Shown: piece after piece, positions 1 to 13,685 of the stretch | Numbering within the stretch: position 1 is the first letter of the stretch | Layout: each line of letters begins with the position of its first letter | Assembly: GCA_020746105.1 (NCBI GenBank) | Contig: CM036658.1 | Coordinates: 30,157,099 to 30,221,098 of the forward strand | Reading direction: 5' to 3' | DNA: 64,000 nucleotides | Source: Trogon surrucura | Taxonomy: Eukaryota > Chordata > Aves > Trogoniformes > Trogonidae | Notes under the pieces: model-generated | Databases searched by the model: none | What the model saw: the letters and a program-made list of their open reading frames with translations, nothing else | What the model was told of the DNA's origin: nothing | Position numbers and translations under genes: made by a program

Positions 1-101
1 TTTAAAACTGACTTCTTCAACTTTAATTTCCCGATGTGTCTGGTTAGTCTGCGAATAGTCAGAACTCTGGCCTTCTTCACGTCTTTTCTCATCTTCACAA
101 C
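1..101 (-). CDS. SRFBP1: SRFBP1 exon 2 (partial, runs off the left edge)
   Basis: Read on the minus strand, a CAG splice acceptor (plus-strand CTG at 102-104) is followed by 33 open codons that begin VVKMRKDVKK and continue ARVLTIRRLT and RHIGKLKLKK. This matches the N-terminal region of vertebrate SRFBP1 (p49/STRAP), a basic nuclear/nucleolar protein that binds serum response factor and belongs to the BUD22-related family. Exon 1 at 36691-36720 ends in phase 0 with LNLNNE, and human SRFBP1 has LNLNNEVVKMRKE at the same place, so the junction fits exactly. After KLKLKK the exon reads SVLK and leaves the window; from memory, human SRFBP1 has about four more residues here. The 3' end of the exon cannot be seen. 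The gene call is firm; it rests on recalled family sequence plus matching splice phase. Confidence 0.9.
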
Positions 102-3100
102 CTGTCAGAAAGACGGAAGACATTATAAAGCTTGTTTTCCTTGATTAGTGTCCATACACAATACATTCATGACATGGACTTAAATTTTAGAAATTAGTTC
201 AACAAAAAGAACCATTTTTGAAAACCAAATGCATTCCCTTGCTAACCAATCCCAGTTCTAACGAATTCAGATTTCATTTAAAATCGAACTGCTTCCATAA
301 ACATCAGAGGAAGAACAACCAACAGTCTAAAAATGTGTCTGAGGTCTAAAAAGAAGACAAGACATTCCTAACTAGCCATACTTTAATATTATTCTTAGAA
401 GTAGTCTGAGCTAGAGATTTGAAAAGACTCACCTTTTGCCTTCACTTTTGCTTATTTTTGTCCCAGTGAAACTGCACCAGTACTTTTCCATTAGCACGTA
501 ACATATAAAACCATTTTCGTTACGAAACATTTTGAAAGATTAAGGAAAGACTCTCAAATTAAACATTATTTATTATAGAACCGAACTTGAGATATGAAAA
601 TCTTTTTACATATTTTAACCGATTTTCTTTCAACTTCCTGTCCTACCCAGGACTCTTCTCAAAATGTATTTCAGAGTAGACAGTACTAGAGAAAACTTGT
701 CAACAATGTTTTGGTCTTATTTCTCACCCAAAAATAAAAGAAACAAATTCTAATATTATTAGATAGATGGTACAAACAGATAAATTTTTGGAATCTTTTG
801 TTATTAAATTCCATCACAGGAAACCTAGCCAATAATGTCCATTTTGGAGATACAGTGAGTCAATAGTGACTTATAAACTTGCATTTTTACAAATAATAAA
901 AAAAAAACCAACAAACCCAACCTTTATTTATTGAGATATGTCTTAATATCACTCTAAAGATTTTGTATCTAACAGTTAAACTTATGAAATACTAAAACAA
1001 ACAAACAAATAAACAAAGTCTTCTTGACAAAAAGCAAAACTTGTCTTGAACTTATCCAGTGGGGTAACTTTCAAAGTAAGTTGTCAGCTCTTTCTCAAGG
1101 AAGTTCTCTACTTCAGATTTATACTTCCTAATTTCTCGGGGATAACATCAAAATGATTGCTTGACAGTGATTGACATCAAGTCAGTTCCGCAAGAAATAT
1201 TAGTATTATACACCCGTATCAAGTTTGAACAAAGTGAAAAAATAACCTTCAAAGCTCATAGAGGAACACTTCACACCTGTGACAGGAATCCTGGCTAGCC
1301 GATATCCCCTGTGCAGAGACTATAAAGGTAAGACTATCCAGTTCACTTTAAAAAATCCAAAACAAACAAAACACATTCAACCCCACATATTTTGCACACC
1401 TGATTATGCTTGTAGCTAGGTTACTGACACAAGCAAGAGGTTCAGCCACGAGCTGTGCTCAGCAGTGGCTCTAGCAAAGGCTGAATCAGTCAGAGCAAAA
1501 CAATCTCTGGAGAGGGGAAGATGCTGACTGACAGCCCCAACTCTGCCATGGCAGATAAAGAGCGTGCAGAGCAGCACTCCTCAGAGAAACAGGGAAGGGG
1601 AACTGTACTGGGGCAGCATTCCTGGCACTTGCACAGGGAGAAAGAAAAAGACAAAGAACGATTTTGGGACAAGAGTGACTGACTTGAAATTGGTCCCCTG
1701 TTCTAAAATTGGTACAGCAAACATCAGTACTTGCCTTGGGTACCCTAGTGAAAATTACTGTGCACACAGGTCTACCTACAAGCATTTCTACAGCAGCTAA
1801 CAGCAGAAATCACGTGCCAAAAGCACCTGTGCCAAGTCTGCTAGACTTGCTCAAGTCTCATGCACTAAGGAAGAAATCCTTAACATTACCATTTGCCATC
1901 TGAGCATGCCAACACTTCTTTTTAGAAGATACTGAATGGAATTACCACAGTTTCCTACATTACATCTTCTAAATGCAAGAAAGAAAGTGTCTTCTGGCTG
2001 AATACTTCTTAGATGCTATGTATGTTCGAAGAGTTTGGCACTTCACATGCAAACTGGGCATGCCTTCTCAGAAAGTCTGGAGAGAGAGGGTTGCTTGTGT
2101 TTTATTTTTGTTTTTGTTGTCATTTTAACTAACAGGTAAAAACATCCACAAGCTACAAACACATCTGAATTTAAATAACTCATACTTCACATATTAGTTA
2201 CTGCATATCCAGACATGAAATACACTAAACTTTCTCTCAAAAATGTTTTGCAATGTATTTTTTAACAGAAATATTAATGCAGACACAGCATGTTTCCGGG
2301 GCCTACAAGAGCCAAACCCCAGCCTCCCCTGCTGCCAGCCAATGAAGGCTGCATAGACATATGACAGCAGGAATGAGGGAAGGTATTCACTCCTTGGCAG
2401 ACTAGAAATATCATTTTTTGTAATCCACAGTCATTTCTTTCACACGGGATAGTATGCATCAACTGTGTTCTTGGAAGTACTCACAAAGTTCTCAAGAAAG
2501 CATTCAGCTCTTCGGGAGAGAAATCAAAAAGAGTTTTGATTTAGATTTACAGTGTGCCTGAAACCATAGGGTTTGGACCACCAGGGTGGCTCCTAGGACT
2601 CACTGAACTACCCACCTCTCATGTTACAAAGCAAGATAGGCAAATTCCTCTTGAGCAAAAAAACCCCAGCAAACAACAATCAAACAAAAAACCCATCAAA
2701 ACCAGTTGCAGACTTTGAAAAATAGTAACAGACATTTACTCACAGTAAGTTAGGTATTTTTTTTCTGAATAGGTTAAGAACAGACAACAAGAAAAGGAGA
2801 AGTCTGCAGCAAACTAGGAAGAACGGAGTCAGGCTTACAAGTGCTTTAAGATCAGGCAACAAAGATTTTTAATCTAATTAGAGGCCACAGTATACACACA
2901 GGAATAATTATAAACATGGGTAAATCTCAAGTAAAATTCTTTTTCTATCGATAGAAGCACATTCCAGGATTCCTGGCAATTCAAGAAGCCTGCAGTTTTA
3001 AGTGGAAATAATGTTGGAGATTAAAATAGTTGACTTGTAGAATGATAGAATTAATTGTGGGACTGCTTAAAATGACAATGAATTGAAATTTGCTTTGTTT

Positions 3101-5789
3101 TATGAGTGACGCTGCTTAGCATGAGTAGCCAGAACTATTTAAGCCTTAGGCCCGGACTATGAACTTTGACCTAAGTACTGAAGAGCTTAGGCTGAAGAAA
3201 GGTCCAGAAACCAACGCTAATGGAGAAGAAGATCAACCAAAAATGCATCCTTGCCATAAGAAATGAACACCCACGGGGAGAGAGAAAGGATACACTGGGG
3301 AACAAGATGACACCAGACCCAGATATTACTATTGGACCGAACCACCGCAGGAGGTGAGGTGAATTTAGATTGTAAGGGTATAATTGCAGAGGGATTTCTT
3401 TAATTAGGATCCCTCTTGGAGGGTCCTCATGGCCGCAGGCATTATAAAGAGATGCAACATACAGGAAGCATTGCCTCAAAATATGACAAGTATCAGGCAA
3501 CTGCTCACAAGGTATTTCAAGCCACAGGCAGACAATAGCTGCTGCTGTTTCAAGAGAGAAAGAGCAAAGTGCACAGCATGGGATCAACAGATTACTGGTC
3601 AGACAAGAACTATAAACCCTCTCCTGCAATTTACCTTTGCCCAAGAAGTGCACATTACTGAGGGGGATTATTCCAGGAATTGTTGACTTCAGCACAACCT
3701 GCATAAATGATAACTGGCACATAATTCCTGGTACTCCCTGTTAGTAGAGACAGTATCTGGCAATAAAAGCAGCCGCAATTTGGATGGATGAGTACACTTG
3801 GCATGGTACAAAGGAAAAAGAGGGCATATGTGAAACCAGTAGGGTGATTTCCAACAAACAATGCATCTAACAAGTGTGTATTTAAAGTCATCAAAAGAAC
3901 TATATTTAACCCAGAACTTACAGCTAAGGAAGGGAGAAATCAACAGTTTCAGCCACTTTGCCTTCTTATTCCATGTTCCTCTTGTCTCTGAAGAGTGAAG
4001 AACCATTCCCAGAGACCTGTCCTCTTGCGTGACAGTCTAATCAAGCCTTCCCTAATTCTCAGCATGTCCAAGCCCTTCTCATGCCCAAGCAGGTGGAATA
4101 AAGGGAGAGAAACTGACATAGCATTGTTTAATCTCCAAGTTTCCTTCTTTTGTGTATTTTTTTTTCCAATACATAGTTTGGTGTGAATGATATTTCAGTC
4201 AGTTAAAATTAAATAATTTCACAACTAACAAAAATCTTGGAAGGGCTGAACCAGTGTTGTACGTACTGGAAAGGGCTTCTGATCACATACATTATCCCTT
4301 TTAAGTTAATGGGACATGGTTTTCGCACATAATACAAGACAAAAATGCAGGTGTAATAGAAGAGAAAGTTATTGTAAGAGCTTCTCGCACAATTAAGCTG
4401 TTGCAAAATATCTTTTATAAAAATGTTCAAGTTTCTTGAAGATAAACCTAAGGTATTCTTAGGTGAAAGAACAAAACAAAAAATCTGGTTTAGGTTTCAA
4501 AAACCTAAATCACTATGGAGTGGTCCTCATACCAATGATGGCAACAAAAACACACCAAGCAACGTGGACAAAACGACCACAAAGGTGCAATATTACATTT
4601 AAATTCACATGACTAGTCAAAGGTATTTGCCATTACATTTTTAAGACAACAGCAGCAAAGTTCTCAGAGGAACACTACATTAGAATAAAATGTTATACTT
4701 GGCCACTTCTGAAACTTGTTTTGAGGTCTATACAGGCAACATGCCTCCAAACTAAGCTAGTATTCAGCCAATTAGAAAAAAATAATGGAAAGCGTGAGTA
4801 AAGATTTGTAGATGTATCAAGAGAGGTACGTGTCTACTCCCAACTATAGTATCAACTACACTTGACCAAAAAAATACCTCCCGAAACCACCCTTCAAAAA
4901 ATATGCATCCAATGGATTAAGAGAAAAAAAAAAAAAGGCAACAATATGTTTTTGCCCAGGGTTTGTTTAATATATTCTATTAAAAAATGCTGTACTAGTA
5001 GAACTGTGTAAGTTAACAACACGAAAAGTAAACTCTTTTTTCATGTTACCATATACAAAAGCTAATACTATATATGAAAATAGCTGGGAGACCCAGAATG
5101 TCTTAAATTCTTCTTAACTCATAGTTAATAAAAATTTACTTAGGCAGTCAGCTCGAGCTGTCCAAAATGCATGAACGCCAATAAAGTGATGGCCATGTCT
5201 TCTTTTCTCTGAGCAGCCTGAAGCACATACAACTGTTCTCCTTGGTCTTCAGCCCATGAGGTACTGAACATTTTGGTCCTGACTCAATAATGCACTTAAA
5301 CAAATTATTAAATCCTTAAACAACCAGCACTAGACAGACTGGAGTTTCTTCATCCACTTCTGCTTTTTGCCAGTACACAGTCTAGTTCTAGCTCTTGTAA
5401 CCAGAAAAGACACTGCACCTAACCTCATCCAGTGAAAAAAACCTCATTGTGAGAGTTTACAGCATCCTGAAAGATGCATAATGTTACATACACATCACTC
5501 CTCTCCCTCAGCATGGTGGAGTCTCTCCTATATGAATGGTTTTCAACAGTTTCATTTACAGTTTAAAGATATCACTTCTAAGCAACGTTCTGTAATTTTA
5601 CATAAACATGTCCAAATCCACTCTGCAATATAAGGTCTCTTTTGTCTTACCCATCACCATCTTTTTTTATGCTTGATAAAAAAAGAAGGGTAGTTCTAAG
5701 TTTGTTCCTCTGCTTCAGTTTCCTCCTGTGCTCTCAGGGTTAACGGGCTTTACCTGACATGAGGGTCACACCTGAGAGTGGGACAACAA
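102..5789. other. Intronic DNA without recognised genes
   Basis: AT-rich sequence with simple A-rich and AAAC-type repeats near 895-1016. A 183-codon minus-strand open frame at 3171-3722 has no recognisable motif, and no repeat family was identified with confidence. Confidence 0.6.
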
Positions 5790-6412
5790 TGAAAAAACCA
5801 AGGGCTCAGTGTTGAGGCCTTTTTTAATATCGTCTTGTTCAACAGCTTTATCAAGGATCTGGATGAAGGGATAGAGTGCTCTCTAAATACATTCGCAGAT
5901 GACACCAAGCTGGGTAGGAGTGTTGATCTGCTTGAGGGTGGGAAGGTTCTGCAGAGGGATCTGGACAGGCTGAATCGATGGGCTGAGGTCAGCTGCATGA
6001 GGTTCAACGAGACCATGTGCCAGGTCCTGCCCTTGGGTCACAACAATCCCAGGCAGCGCTACAGGCTTGGGGAAAAGTGGCTGGAAAGTTGCCTGGCAGA
6101 ACAGGGCCTGAGACTGTTGCTCAACAGCCAGCTGAAGATGAGCCAGCAGTGTGCCCAGGTGGCTAAGAAGGCCAAAAGCGTGTATCAGAAATAGTGTGGC
6201 CAGCAGGAGTGCAGAAGTGATCATACCCCTGTACATGGCACTGGTGACGCTGCACCTTGAGTCTTGAGTGCAGTTTTGGGCACTGCAGAATAAGGAAAAC
6301 ATCAAGGTGCTGAAGGGCAACAAAGCTGGTGAAGGGTCTGGAGAGTATGTTTTATGAGGAGCAGCTGAGGGAACTGGGATTGTCTAGTTTAGAGAAGAGA
6401 AAGCTAATGGGA
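5790..6412 (+). mobile_element. CR1 LINE fragment, left part (split copy)
   Basis: It resembles the last third of CR1 ORF2: GGGCTCAGTGTTGAGGCC, then [10 protein letters not shown] (RT catalytic box), followed by the [19 protein letters not shown] and EEQLRELGLSSLEKRK motifs. It is interrupted at 6412 by an insertion and resumes at 7208 without loss of CR1 sequence. Confidence 0.88.
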
Positions 6413-7207
6413 TGTGGTGGTGCAGCTGTCCCAAGGTCACTGACATGTCAGGATGAGTCCTATTGTTCTTTTATCTTGATGGCAAGTACTGTTACTTTGG
6501 TGACAAGTTCAGCAATTTGTGCATCAAGCCCCTTCTGGCCTGAACAACACATCAAGATAAGCCTTGAATGCCTTGGGAGAAACTCCCATTGTGCTGTCTC
6601 AAGTGCTGCTACATCAGAGTGACTCAGCAATAAATGACCAAAGACAAGAGTTTCAAGCTCCTACAAAGAGCAATCCAAAAGGGAGCTCTCTAGGACTGCA
6701 GTAGGCTGTGTGACCCAGTACCTCCTCCTGAGCTGGGATGCCTCTCAGTGTAGATTTCACAGGGATTGAAAAATCTTCTGCCAATGATTTCATGAGGATT
6801 CAAAGGCCTGACTGATTTCATGAGGTTCATTGACTGTATGTTCATGAATGCCAGGACATAAAGTGAGTAATTACAGAAACTCACTAAAAGAGAAATTTTG
6901 ATCATAGGTTAACCTCTGTGAGTGTTGCCTGCCTGTCTCTCTATGTGTGTGTATGCACATAATTCGATCCTTGTGTGTTATTTGATTTAAACTCTATCTG
7001 TACGTGTAACCTTGCTGCAAATTTCAGGTGGCCCTTGCAATTTTTGAATCTTTATATCACTATTTTGACTGTAACCAATTCCAACAAATAATTCTGTCAA
7101 ACTGCTACTGATTAAGTGCTCATTTTTTGTGGTCTATCTCAAAATATTAATAAATCCTAAATTGCTGCTAACTGAAAGCAGTCTAATGAAACTTTTTACT
7201 TGTGGCA
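6413..7207 (+). repeat. Probable solo LTR inserted in a CR1
   Basis: About 795 bp with LTR-like ends (TGTGGTGGTGCAG ... ACTTGTGGCA), lying between two halves of one CR1 copy. Removing it together with one of the short flanking repeats (TGGGA/GAGGA, imperfect) restores CR1 colinearity (LMG/GDFIA). AATAAA signals occur at about 6630 and 7148. The family was not recognised; orientation is guessed from the AATAAA position. It could instead be another insertion type. Confidence 0.5.
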
Positions 7208-7556
7208 GAGGAGATTTTATTGCTATCTGCAACTACCTGAAAGGAGGCTGCAGCAAGGTGGGAGTTTGGTTTCTTCTCCCACATTACTAGAAATAGGACA
7301 AGATAAAATAGGCTCGAGTTGCACCAGGGGACACTTAGATTGGGCATTAGGAAAAATTTATCTACTGACGAAGTGGTGAAGCATCGGAACAGGTTACCCG
7401 AGGAAGTGATGGAGTCACCATCACTGGCAGCGTTCAAAAAGGAGTTGACGTGGCACTTTCAGGACATGGTTTAGTGGTCACAGTGGTGTCGGATTGACAG
7501 TTGGAGCTGGTATCTTGAAGGTCTTTTTCAACCTTAATGATTCTATGATTCTATGA
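7208..7556 (+). mobile_element. CR1 LINE fragment, right part with 3' tail
   Basis: It continues the CR1 of 5790-6412 from GGAGATTTTATTGC through CTGAAAGGAGGCTGCAGCAA and the NRLPEE-like end of ORF2 to the 3' tail TTCTATGATTCTATGAC. Confidence 0.85.
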
Positions 7557-10424
7557 CAAAACATCAATCTACCTTGTAAATTTTCTGTCAGGAAGAAATG
7601 TCTTTTAAATATACCTGATCATATCGCTATCAACATATTACCACATATCTGCACAAACTGGGTCTTACTGAATGAATGACAGCAATCAATGAAATCTCAC
7701 AGGTGAAAAGCTCTACCTTAGTCCTCGTGGAGTCTTTTCATAACAAGGGAACCCTGGCAGGTTGAAATGAGCCTGATCCATTAAGATCAAAATTGCTCAA
7801 AGTAAAAGGAAAAAATTATTTTCATGTACCCAAAGGTACACACTAGCTTTTTGATTTTACTGCATTCAAGAAATTTGCTTCTGAACATCCTCAAGTTTAG
7901 AGCAACACTGCTAAAGTATAAAGGGAAAAAGTAATTAAAAACACACTAAGAACAGTTGTGTATGTTGCTTAAATTATGCATCAACAAATATCAAAGCAAG
8001 AAATCCATCTTAAAAAAAATTAAATGTATTTAATGTGAGTATTCAAGGTCTCTCCTATACTGACAGGAAAAACATGGAACTAAGTAATGATCCAGGTCTT
8101 GCTGGTCTTCCTTCTTCATTTTAGGGCACACCAAAAACACTGGTTTCATTTCATAGTTACTTAGCTGTCTTCTAACCAAGAAATTACCATGGCAACAGAG
8201 TATTCTAAACGTTAATTTTTGGTGCTATTTGGAAACAGAAAATTCTAAATTCAAAACACCTGCAGCTGGATCACGTATTAGCCAGAACTAACAATAGTAC
8301 ATAATCTTATGAGTGAATAATCTAAGTGAAAAAATGTTTCTGGAACTTCATTACAAATATTTCCCTCTATTATCTGGAATGTCAGTTTGAAAGATCTAAC
8401 GGTTTTTAGATTCTTAGGAAAAGTTAGGAATTGCCAAGTTTACTTTTTTCTTTTTCAGAAAAGGAATCACTATATTATGGTATATATTTTATACATGCGT
8501 AAATGTCTGGAAATAGCCAGTCTTAGACATATTACAGCTCCATGCATTTGCATTATAACAACATATATAAATAAGATGGTAAAGGCAGCAAGAACATTGT
8601 AAATGCACCTATGTGGTGTATCAGAATTCACCGGTTCAGTTCCACAACAATTTTACACACAAAAAAGAAAAATCCCAGACATCCAAACCTTATGAAAATC
8701 AAAACAACATGAGTTTTCAGCGAGATCAGTTTCCTGAACTGTTTCCCCTTACAGTCACATGAATGCTAGCTAACTACAAGTCAAAAAAAGCAAAGTGAGA
8801 ATGTACCAGAAGAAGACAGAGACGTGCTACAACAAACTAGACTGGTAAATGAGCTATCTCTCTATTTAATGCAGGGATCAAATCCCAGCACAGAAAGGGC
8901 TAAGGAACAGAGAGTCTCCTCAGTGTATGTGCTATAGCAAGGTAGCATTAATCTTGCCTTTGCCATCTTCAGCTACATGCAAACAGGTTGAAACAAAGTG
9001 GACTGAATTACATCACAGTACATCTAACAAAACATACACGAGGCAACTTTTTCTGGATTAAAAACCAGCATCCTGCAGCTCAGAGCACGCAGGAGTGTGA
9101 TCCCTAGCTGGAGGCACCCACAAAGCGAAACACCTGCAGCCTCTCAGGCCCCTGGGCACTCAGCCCATTAGGTTCCTGACACAGGCTGCTGAAGATGGGA
9201 AAAACCACACTGCCCACTTGGGCACGTTTCCACCTTTCCCAGGGGGAAATTAATGCACATGCTCCTTGCGAGTTACTTCAAACCCTCCTTCCAGTCTGTC
9301 CATGCTGTTTTCATTGTACTTTCTCAACTGAAGAACTGAAACACAAGCTTCTTCTTCAGTATTGCATCATCTTTCCTCCTGTATGAAGAAAGTTGTCATT
9401 TCTAGCCTGATTTCTCCAGGTGGAAACCAGAACAAGCACTCTGCTAGCAAAGATTATTTTGATCTAAAGGTTTTGAAATGCAATTCCAAATATCTCAGAT
9501 ATTGGAGGGAGTAAGCTAGTACAGAATTACCCGCTTGTTGCCAAATACCAAAATTTAATGGATTTACTGCTTCAAAGTCAGTGTCTCACTGTATAGAGAC
9601 AGGCTCTATGTAGTATTTCAGAAAGCATTTGAGCTCTCAAGTCCAAACCTGGATCACAGCTGGCTAGACATATTTCTAAACCCTAAATAAACAGCAGTAG
9701 TTGTAAATGTCCAGATAAGCAATAACTGTGATAAACTAGCCCAGAGATGCTATACTACATAAATCAGTGCATATGTCACCACATGGAAGTAAAAATTACA
9801 CAAGTTTTCCAAAACAGAGGACTATCTGAAGACAATTTCTAACTCTTTATTTAACCGATCAGCTGAACAGGAGTTTGAAAACCTCCAGCTAGCACTCTGC
9901 TAAAAGTATTTCCACGGAATGTTGCAGGGGGATGTGATCAAGGCAGTCAACACAGTCAAATTCAAGCCAATGGATTTCCACATTTAGGATTCCTGAATTA
10001 AGCCAGAGATCTTCCTAGAAGCCACACATGAATTTCACATTCTCTTATGCTTTTATTTTTTTCCCCTTTTCCCCCATTTTTTCTTCAAATGGTGAACTTT
10101 TTACAGGCAAATAAGAGAGCACTGCTCCCATAGCAACATTATGAATGTCTGTATTACTTGCATAATCAGAAGTGTAACAACATAACTTGACAATACTGAT
10201 TCACAAACAATGGTACTTTTTGCATTAACTATACACACTGCAAACATTACCCAAAGCTGTAGAGTTGACCATCTATATTGAAAAGGAATTGTGGCAAGAC
10301 TGGGTATGACACTTTTCACATAACAGTCCAAAATGCAACAACAGTGTTTCCAGTAATTGAGGTGGGTGGGCGTGAGTGGGTGTGATTGCTTTGTCTTAGG
10401 ATTGTTATTTTTTTCCCATACACT
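7557..10424. other. Intronic DNA, nothing recognised
   Basis: AT-rich, with short open frames only and no repeat tails. Confidence 0.6.
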
Positions 10425-12400
10425 CCAGGAACCTCCCTCTGGAGTGTGTGGAAGATAACTTCCTCACAGAACTGCTGAGGAAGCCAATCAGGGAAGGTGC
10501 CCTTCTGGACCTGCTTCTTGTGAACAAGGAAGAACTTGTGGGGGAAGTAAAGGTTGGAGGTCGCCTAGGGCACAGTGATCACGAGATGATTGAGTTTTCA
10601 ATCCTTGGTATAATAAGGAGTTAGTAAAACTGCCACCCTAGACTTCTGGGGGGCAAACTTTGGCCTGTTCAGGAGACTGCGTGACAAAGTCCCTTGGGAA
10701 ACCGCCCTGAAGGATACGGGAGTCCAGGAGGGGTGGACATACTTCAAGAGGGAAGTCTTAAAAGTGAAGGAGCAAGCTGTCCCCGAGTGCCTGAAAAAGA
10801 GTTCGCAGGGAAGGAGACTGGCCTGGCTAAATAGGGACCTGTAGCCGGAAATCGAGAACAAAAGGAGAGTCCCACAACCCTTAGAGGGGGAGGCAGGTCT
10901 CTCAAATTAGAGGAAATCCAAAGCGCAGCTAGAGCTCAAACTAGCTACAGCTCTTAAGGATAACAAAAAAAGTTTCTAAAAATCTATCCACAACTCAAGT
11001 AGGACTAGGGAAAATCCTCATCCTTTATTGGATGTAGAGGGTAACTTAGTAACAAGGGATAAGGAGAAGGTTGAGGTGCTCAACGCTTACTTTGCCTCAG
11101 TCTTCCGCAGTGAAACCAGCTGTCCCCTGGTTACCCAGCCTCATGAGCTAGGAGACAGGGAGGAGATGCAGCATAAGGTCATCATCATTAAAGAGGAAGT
11201 GGTCAGTGACCTGCTACACAGCTTGAATGCACACAAGCCTACGGGACCGGACGGGTTACACCCAAGAGTGCTAAAAGAGTTGGCAGACATGCTCGCCAAG
11301 CCACTGTCTATAATTTACCTGAAGTCCTGGTTAGTTGGGGAGGTCCCAATGGACTGGAGGGTAGCAAATGTAATATTCATATACAAGAAAGGTAGAAAGG
11401 AGGACCTGGGAAACTATGGACTTGTCAGTCTGACCTCGGTACCAAGAAAGGTCATGGAGCAGGTCATCTAAAGGCCCATCACATACCAATTAGAGGACAA
11501 TCAGGGGATCAGGCATGGATTTACGAAAGGCAGGTCCTGCTTGACAAACCTGATCTCCTTCTATGACAGGACGACCCGATTATTGGATGAGGGAAAGGCT
11601 GTGGATATTGTCTAGATAGAGTCTCAAAAAGCATTCAGCGCTGTTCCACATAGTATACTCATAAGAAATCTGGTGGCTCATGGCCTGGATAAGCATATGA
11701 TCTGCTGGATAAAACACTGCTTGGACGAACCGGCCCAAAGAGTGGTCATCAACGGAGTTAAATCCAGCCGGCGGCCGGTCACAAGTGGTGTTCTGCAGGG
11801 CTCAGTGTTGGGACCACTTCTGTTCGACACCTTTATTGATGACCTTGATAAGGACATTGAAGGTATCATCAGTAAGTTCACAGATAACACCAAGTTGTGT
11901 GGGAGTGTTGATATGCAGAAGGATAGGGAGGCTCTACAGAGGGACTTGGATAGACTGGATTGATGGGCCCGGGTTAATGGGATGAGCTTCAACAAGGCCA
12001 AGAGCCAGGTCCTGCACTTGGGCCACAACAGCCCCATGAAATGCTACAGGCTTGGGAAAGTGTGGCTGGAGAGCTGCCTGGCAGAAAGCGACCTGGGGAT
12101 TCTAATAGACAAGCATCTGAACAGGAGCCAGCAGTGTGCCCAGGGGGCCAAGAAGGCCAATGGCATCCTGGCTTCTATCAGAAACAGCAGGAGTAGGGAG
12201 GTGATTGTGCCCCTGTACTTGGCACTGGTGAGGCATCACCTTGAGCACTGTGTTCAGTTTTGGGCACCTCAATGCAAGAGGGATGTCGTGGTGCTGGAGG
12301 GAGTGCAGAGGAGGGCAACAGAGTTGGTGATGGGCCTAGAATATAAATGTTATGAAGGAGCTGGGGCTGTTTAGAGGAGGCTGAGGGGAGACGTCACATT
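10425..12400 (+). mobile_element. CR1 LINE ORF2 remnant (about 2 kb)
   Basis: It spans the end of the endonuclease domain (LEC-VEDNFLTELL, EGALLDLLLVNKE), the linker and the [69 protein letters not shown] and, at the catalytic box, FTDNTKL. It is broken by stops (e.g. near 11470 and 11612) and indels, so it is dead. It ends abruptly in the [10 protein letters not shown] region, where a truncated LTR begins. Confidence 0.92.
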
Positions 12401-12790
12401 GAGTCCTCCTTCTAAGGAAGAGGGAACAGCAGAAACAACATCGGATGAACTGACCTCAACTCCCATTACCCATCCCCCTTCGTTGCTCGAGGTGAGGAGG
12501 TGAATCAATTGGGAGTAATGTTAAGCCTGGGAAGAATGGAGGGTGAGGGGAAGGCATTATTTTTATGATTTGGTTTTATGTCTCATTGCCCTTCTTTAAT
12601 TTGATTGGCAACAAACCAAATTAATTTCCCCAGTGTTTTGCCTGTTAGAGAATTGCTGAGTGATGTCCCTGTCCTTATCTCAAGCCACAAGCCCTTAGTT
12701 TTATTTTCTCTCCTCTGTCTAGTTGAGAACAGGGAGTGATAGATAGCTGTGGTAGTCACCTGGTCTCCAACCATGGGTCAAACCACTACA
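12401..12790 (+). repeat. Truncated LTR (3' half), copy 1
   Basis: It shares colinear similarity with 29550-29972: GGATGAACTGACC, TTAAGCCTGGGAAGAATGGA, a TTTGATTG/poly(A) zone, CTCAAGC-A, GGGAGTGATA and an end GGTCAAACCACTACA. The layout (poly(A) zone, T-rich part, ...ACA end) resembles the R-U5 part of avian ERV LTRs. No PBS follows. Confidence 0.55.
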
Positions 12791-12857
12791 CCCATATATT
12801 TTTCTCGGTCTTCCCTCATTTACATTTAGTTCCAGATAGCATTTAATTGTTGAACAG

Positions 12858-13685
12858 TCAGAGAATCATAGAATGGTTTGGGTTGGAAGAAGCCTTTAGG
12901 GGTCATCTAGTGCAGCATCCTTCCAATAAGCAGGGACTTCTTCAATAAGATCAGGTTGCTCAGAGCCTCATCCAATTTGACCTTTACACTTCAGGGTACG
13001 GGGCACCTACCACCTCTTTGCGCAACCTGTTCTGATGTTTCACCACCCTCAGTATAAAAACCTTCCTTATATCTAGTCTCAATCTGCCCTCCATTAGTTT
13101 CAAGCTATTGCACCTTGCCCTATTGCAACAGATCCAACCCAAAAATCTGTCCCTATCTTTTTTTAAGCTGCCTTTAAGTACTGTAAGGCCAGAATACAGT
13201 GTCCTCGGAATCTTCTCTTCTTCAGGCTGAACAACCTCAACTCTCTCAGCCTTTCTTCCTGTGAGAGGTGTTCCATCCATCTGATCATCTCTGTGACCCT
13301 CTCCTGGATCTGCTCCAACAGGTCTCTGTCCTTCCTGTGCTAGGGGCCCGAGCTGAAAACATTATTGCAGATGAGAATCTCACCAGAGTGGTGTAGAGGG
13401 GGAGAATCACCTCCCACAGCCTGCTGGCCATACTTGTTTTGATGCAGCCCGGGATACAGTTTTGATGCAGCCCAGGATACAGTTTTGATGCAGCCTTTCT
13501 GGGCTGCAAGTGTACACTGCCGGTTCACATCCAGCTTTTCATCCATCAGTACCACCAAGTCCTTCTCCACAGGGCTGCTCTCAATCCCCTTCCCTGTATT
13601 GATACCAGGGGTTGCTCTAACCCAGGTGTAGGACCTTGCAGTTGGCCTTGTTGAACATCATGGGGTTCAAACTAACAGGCTAGTA
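12858..13685 (-). mobile_element. CR1 LINE, 3' part, reverse orientation
   Basis: It begins with the inverted 3' tail AGAATCATAGAATGGTTTGG and continues through GTCCAGCAG-type sequence and the inverted end of ORF2. It extends into RNase/RT C-terminal motifs near 13640 (GGCCTTGTTGAACATCATG). A 23-bp tandem repeat has grown inside it at 13441. Confidence 0.9.
13441..13495. repeat. 23-bp tandem repeat inside CR1
   Basis: Units starting GATGCAGCCC lie at 13441 and 13464, with a partial third at 13487. Two full units differ at one base (CGGGAT/CAGGAT). A local slippage expansion. Confidence 0.9.

Noticed and set aside
3171-3722. 183-codon minus-strand open frame in intron 1
   Set aside because: Cysteine- and serine-rich with no domain, no splice context and no codon pattern that I could support; likely chance or an old unidentified repeat.
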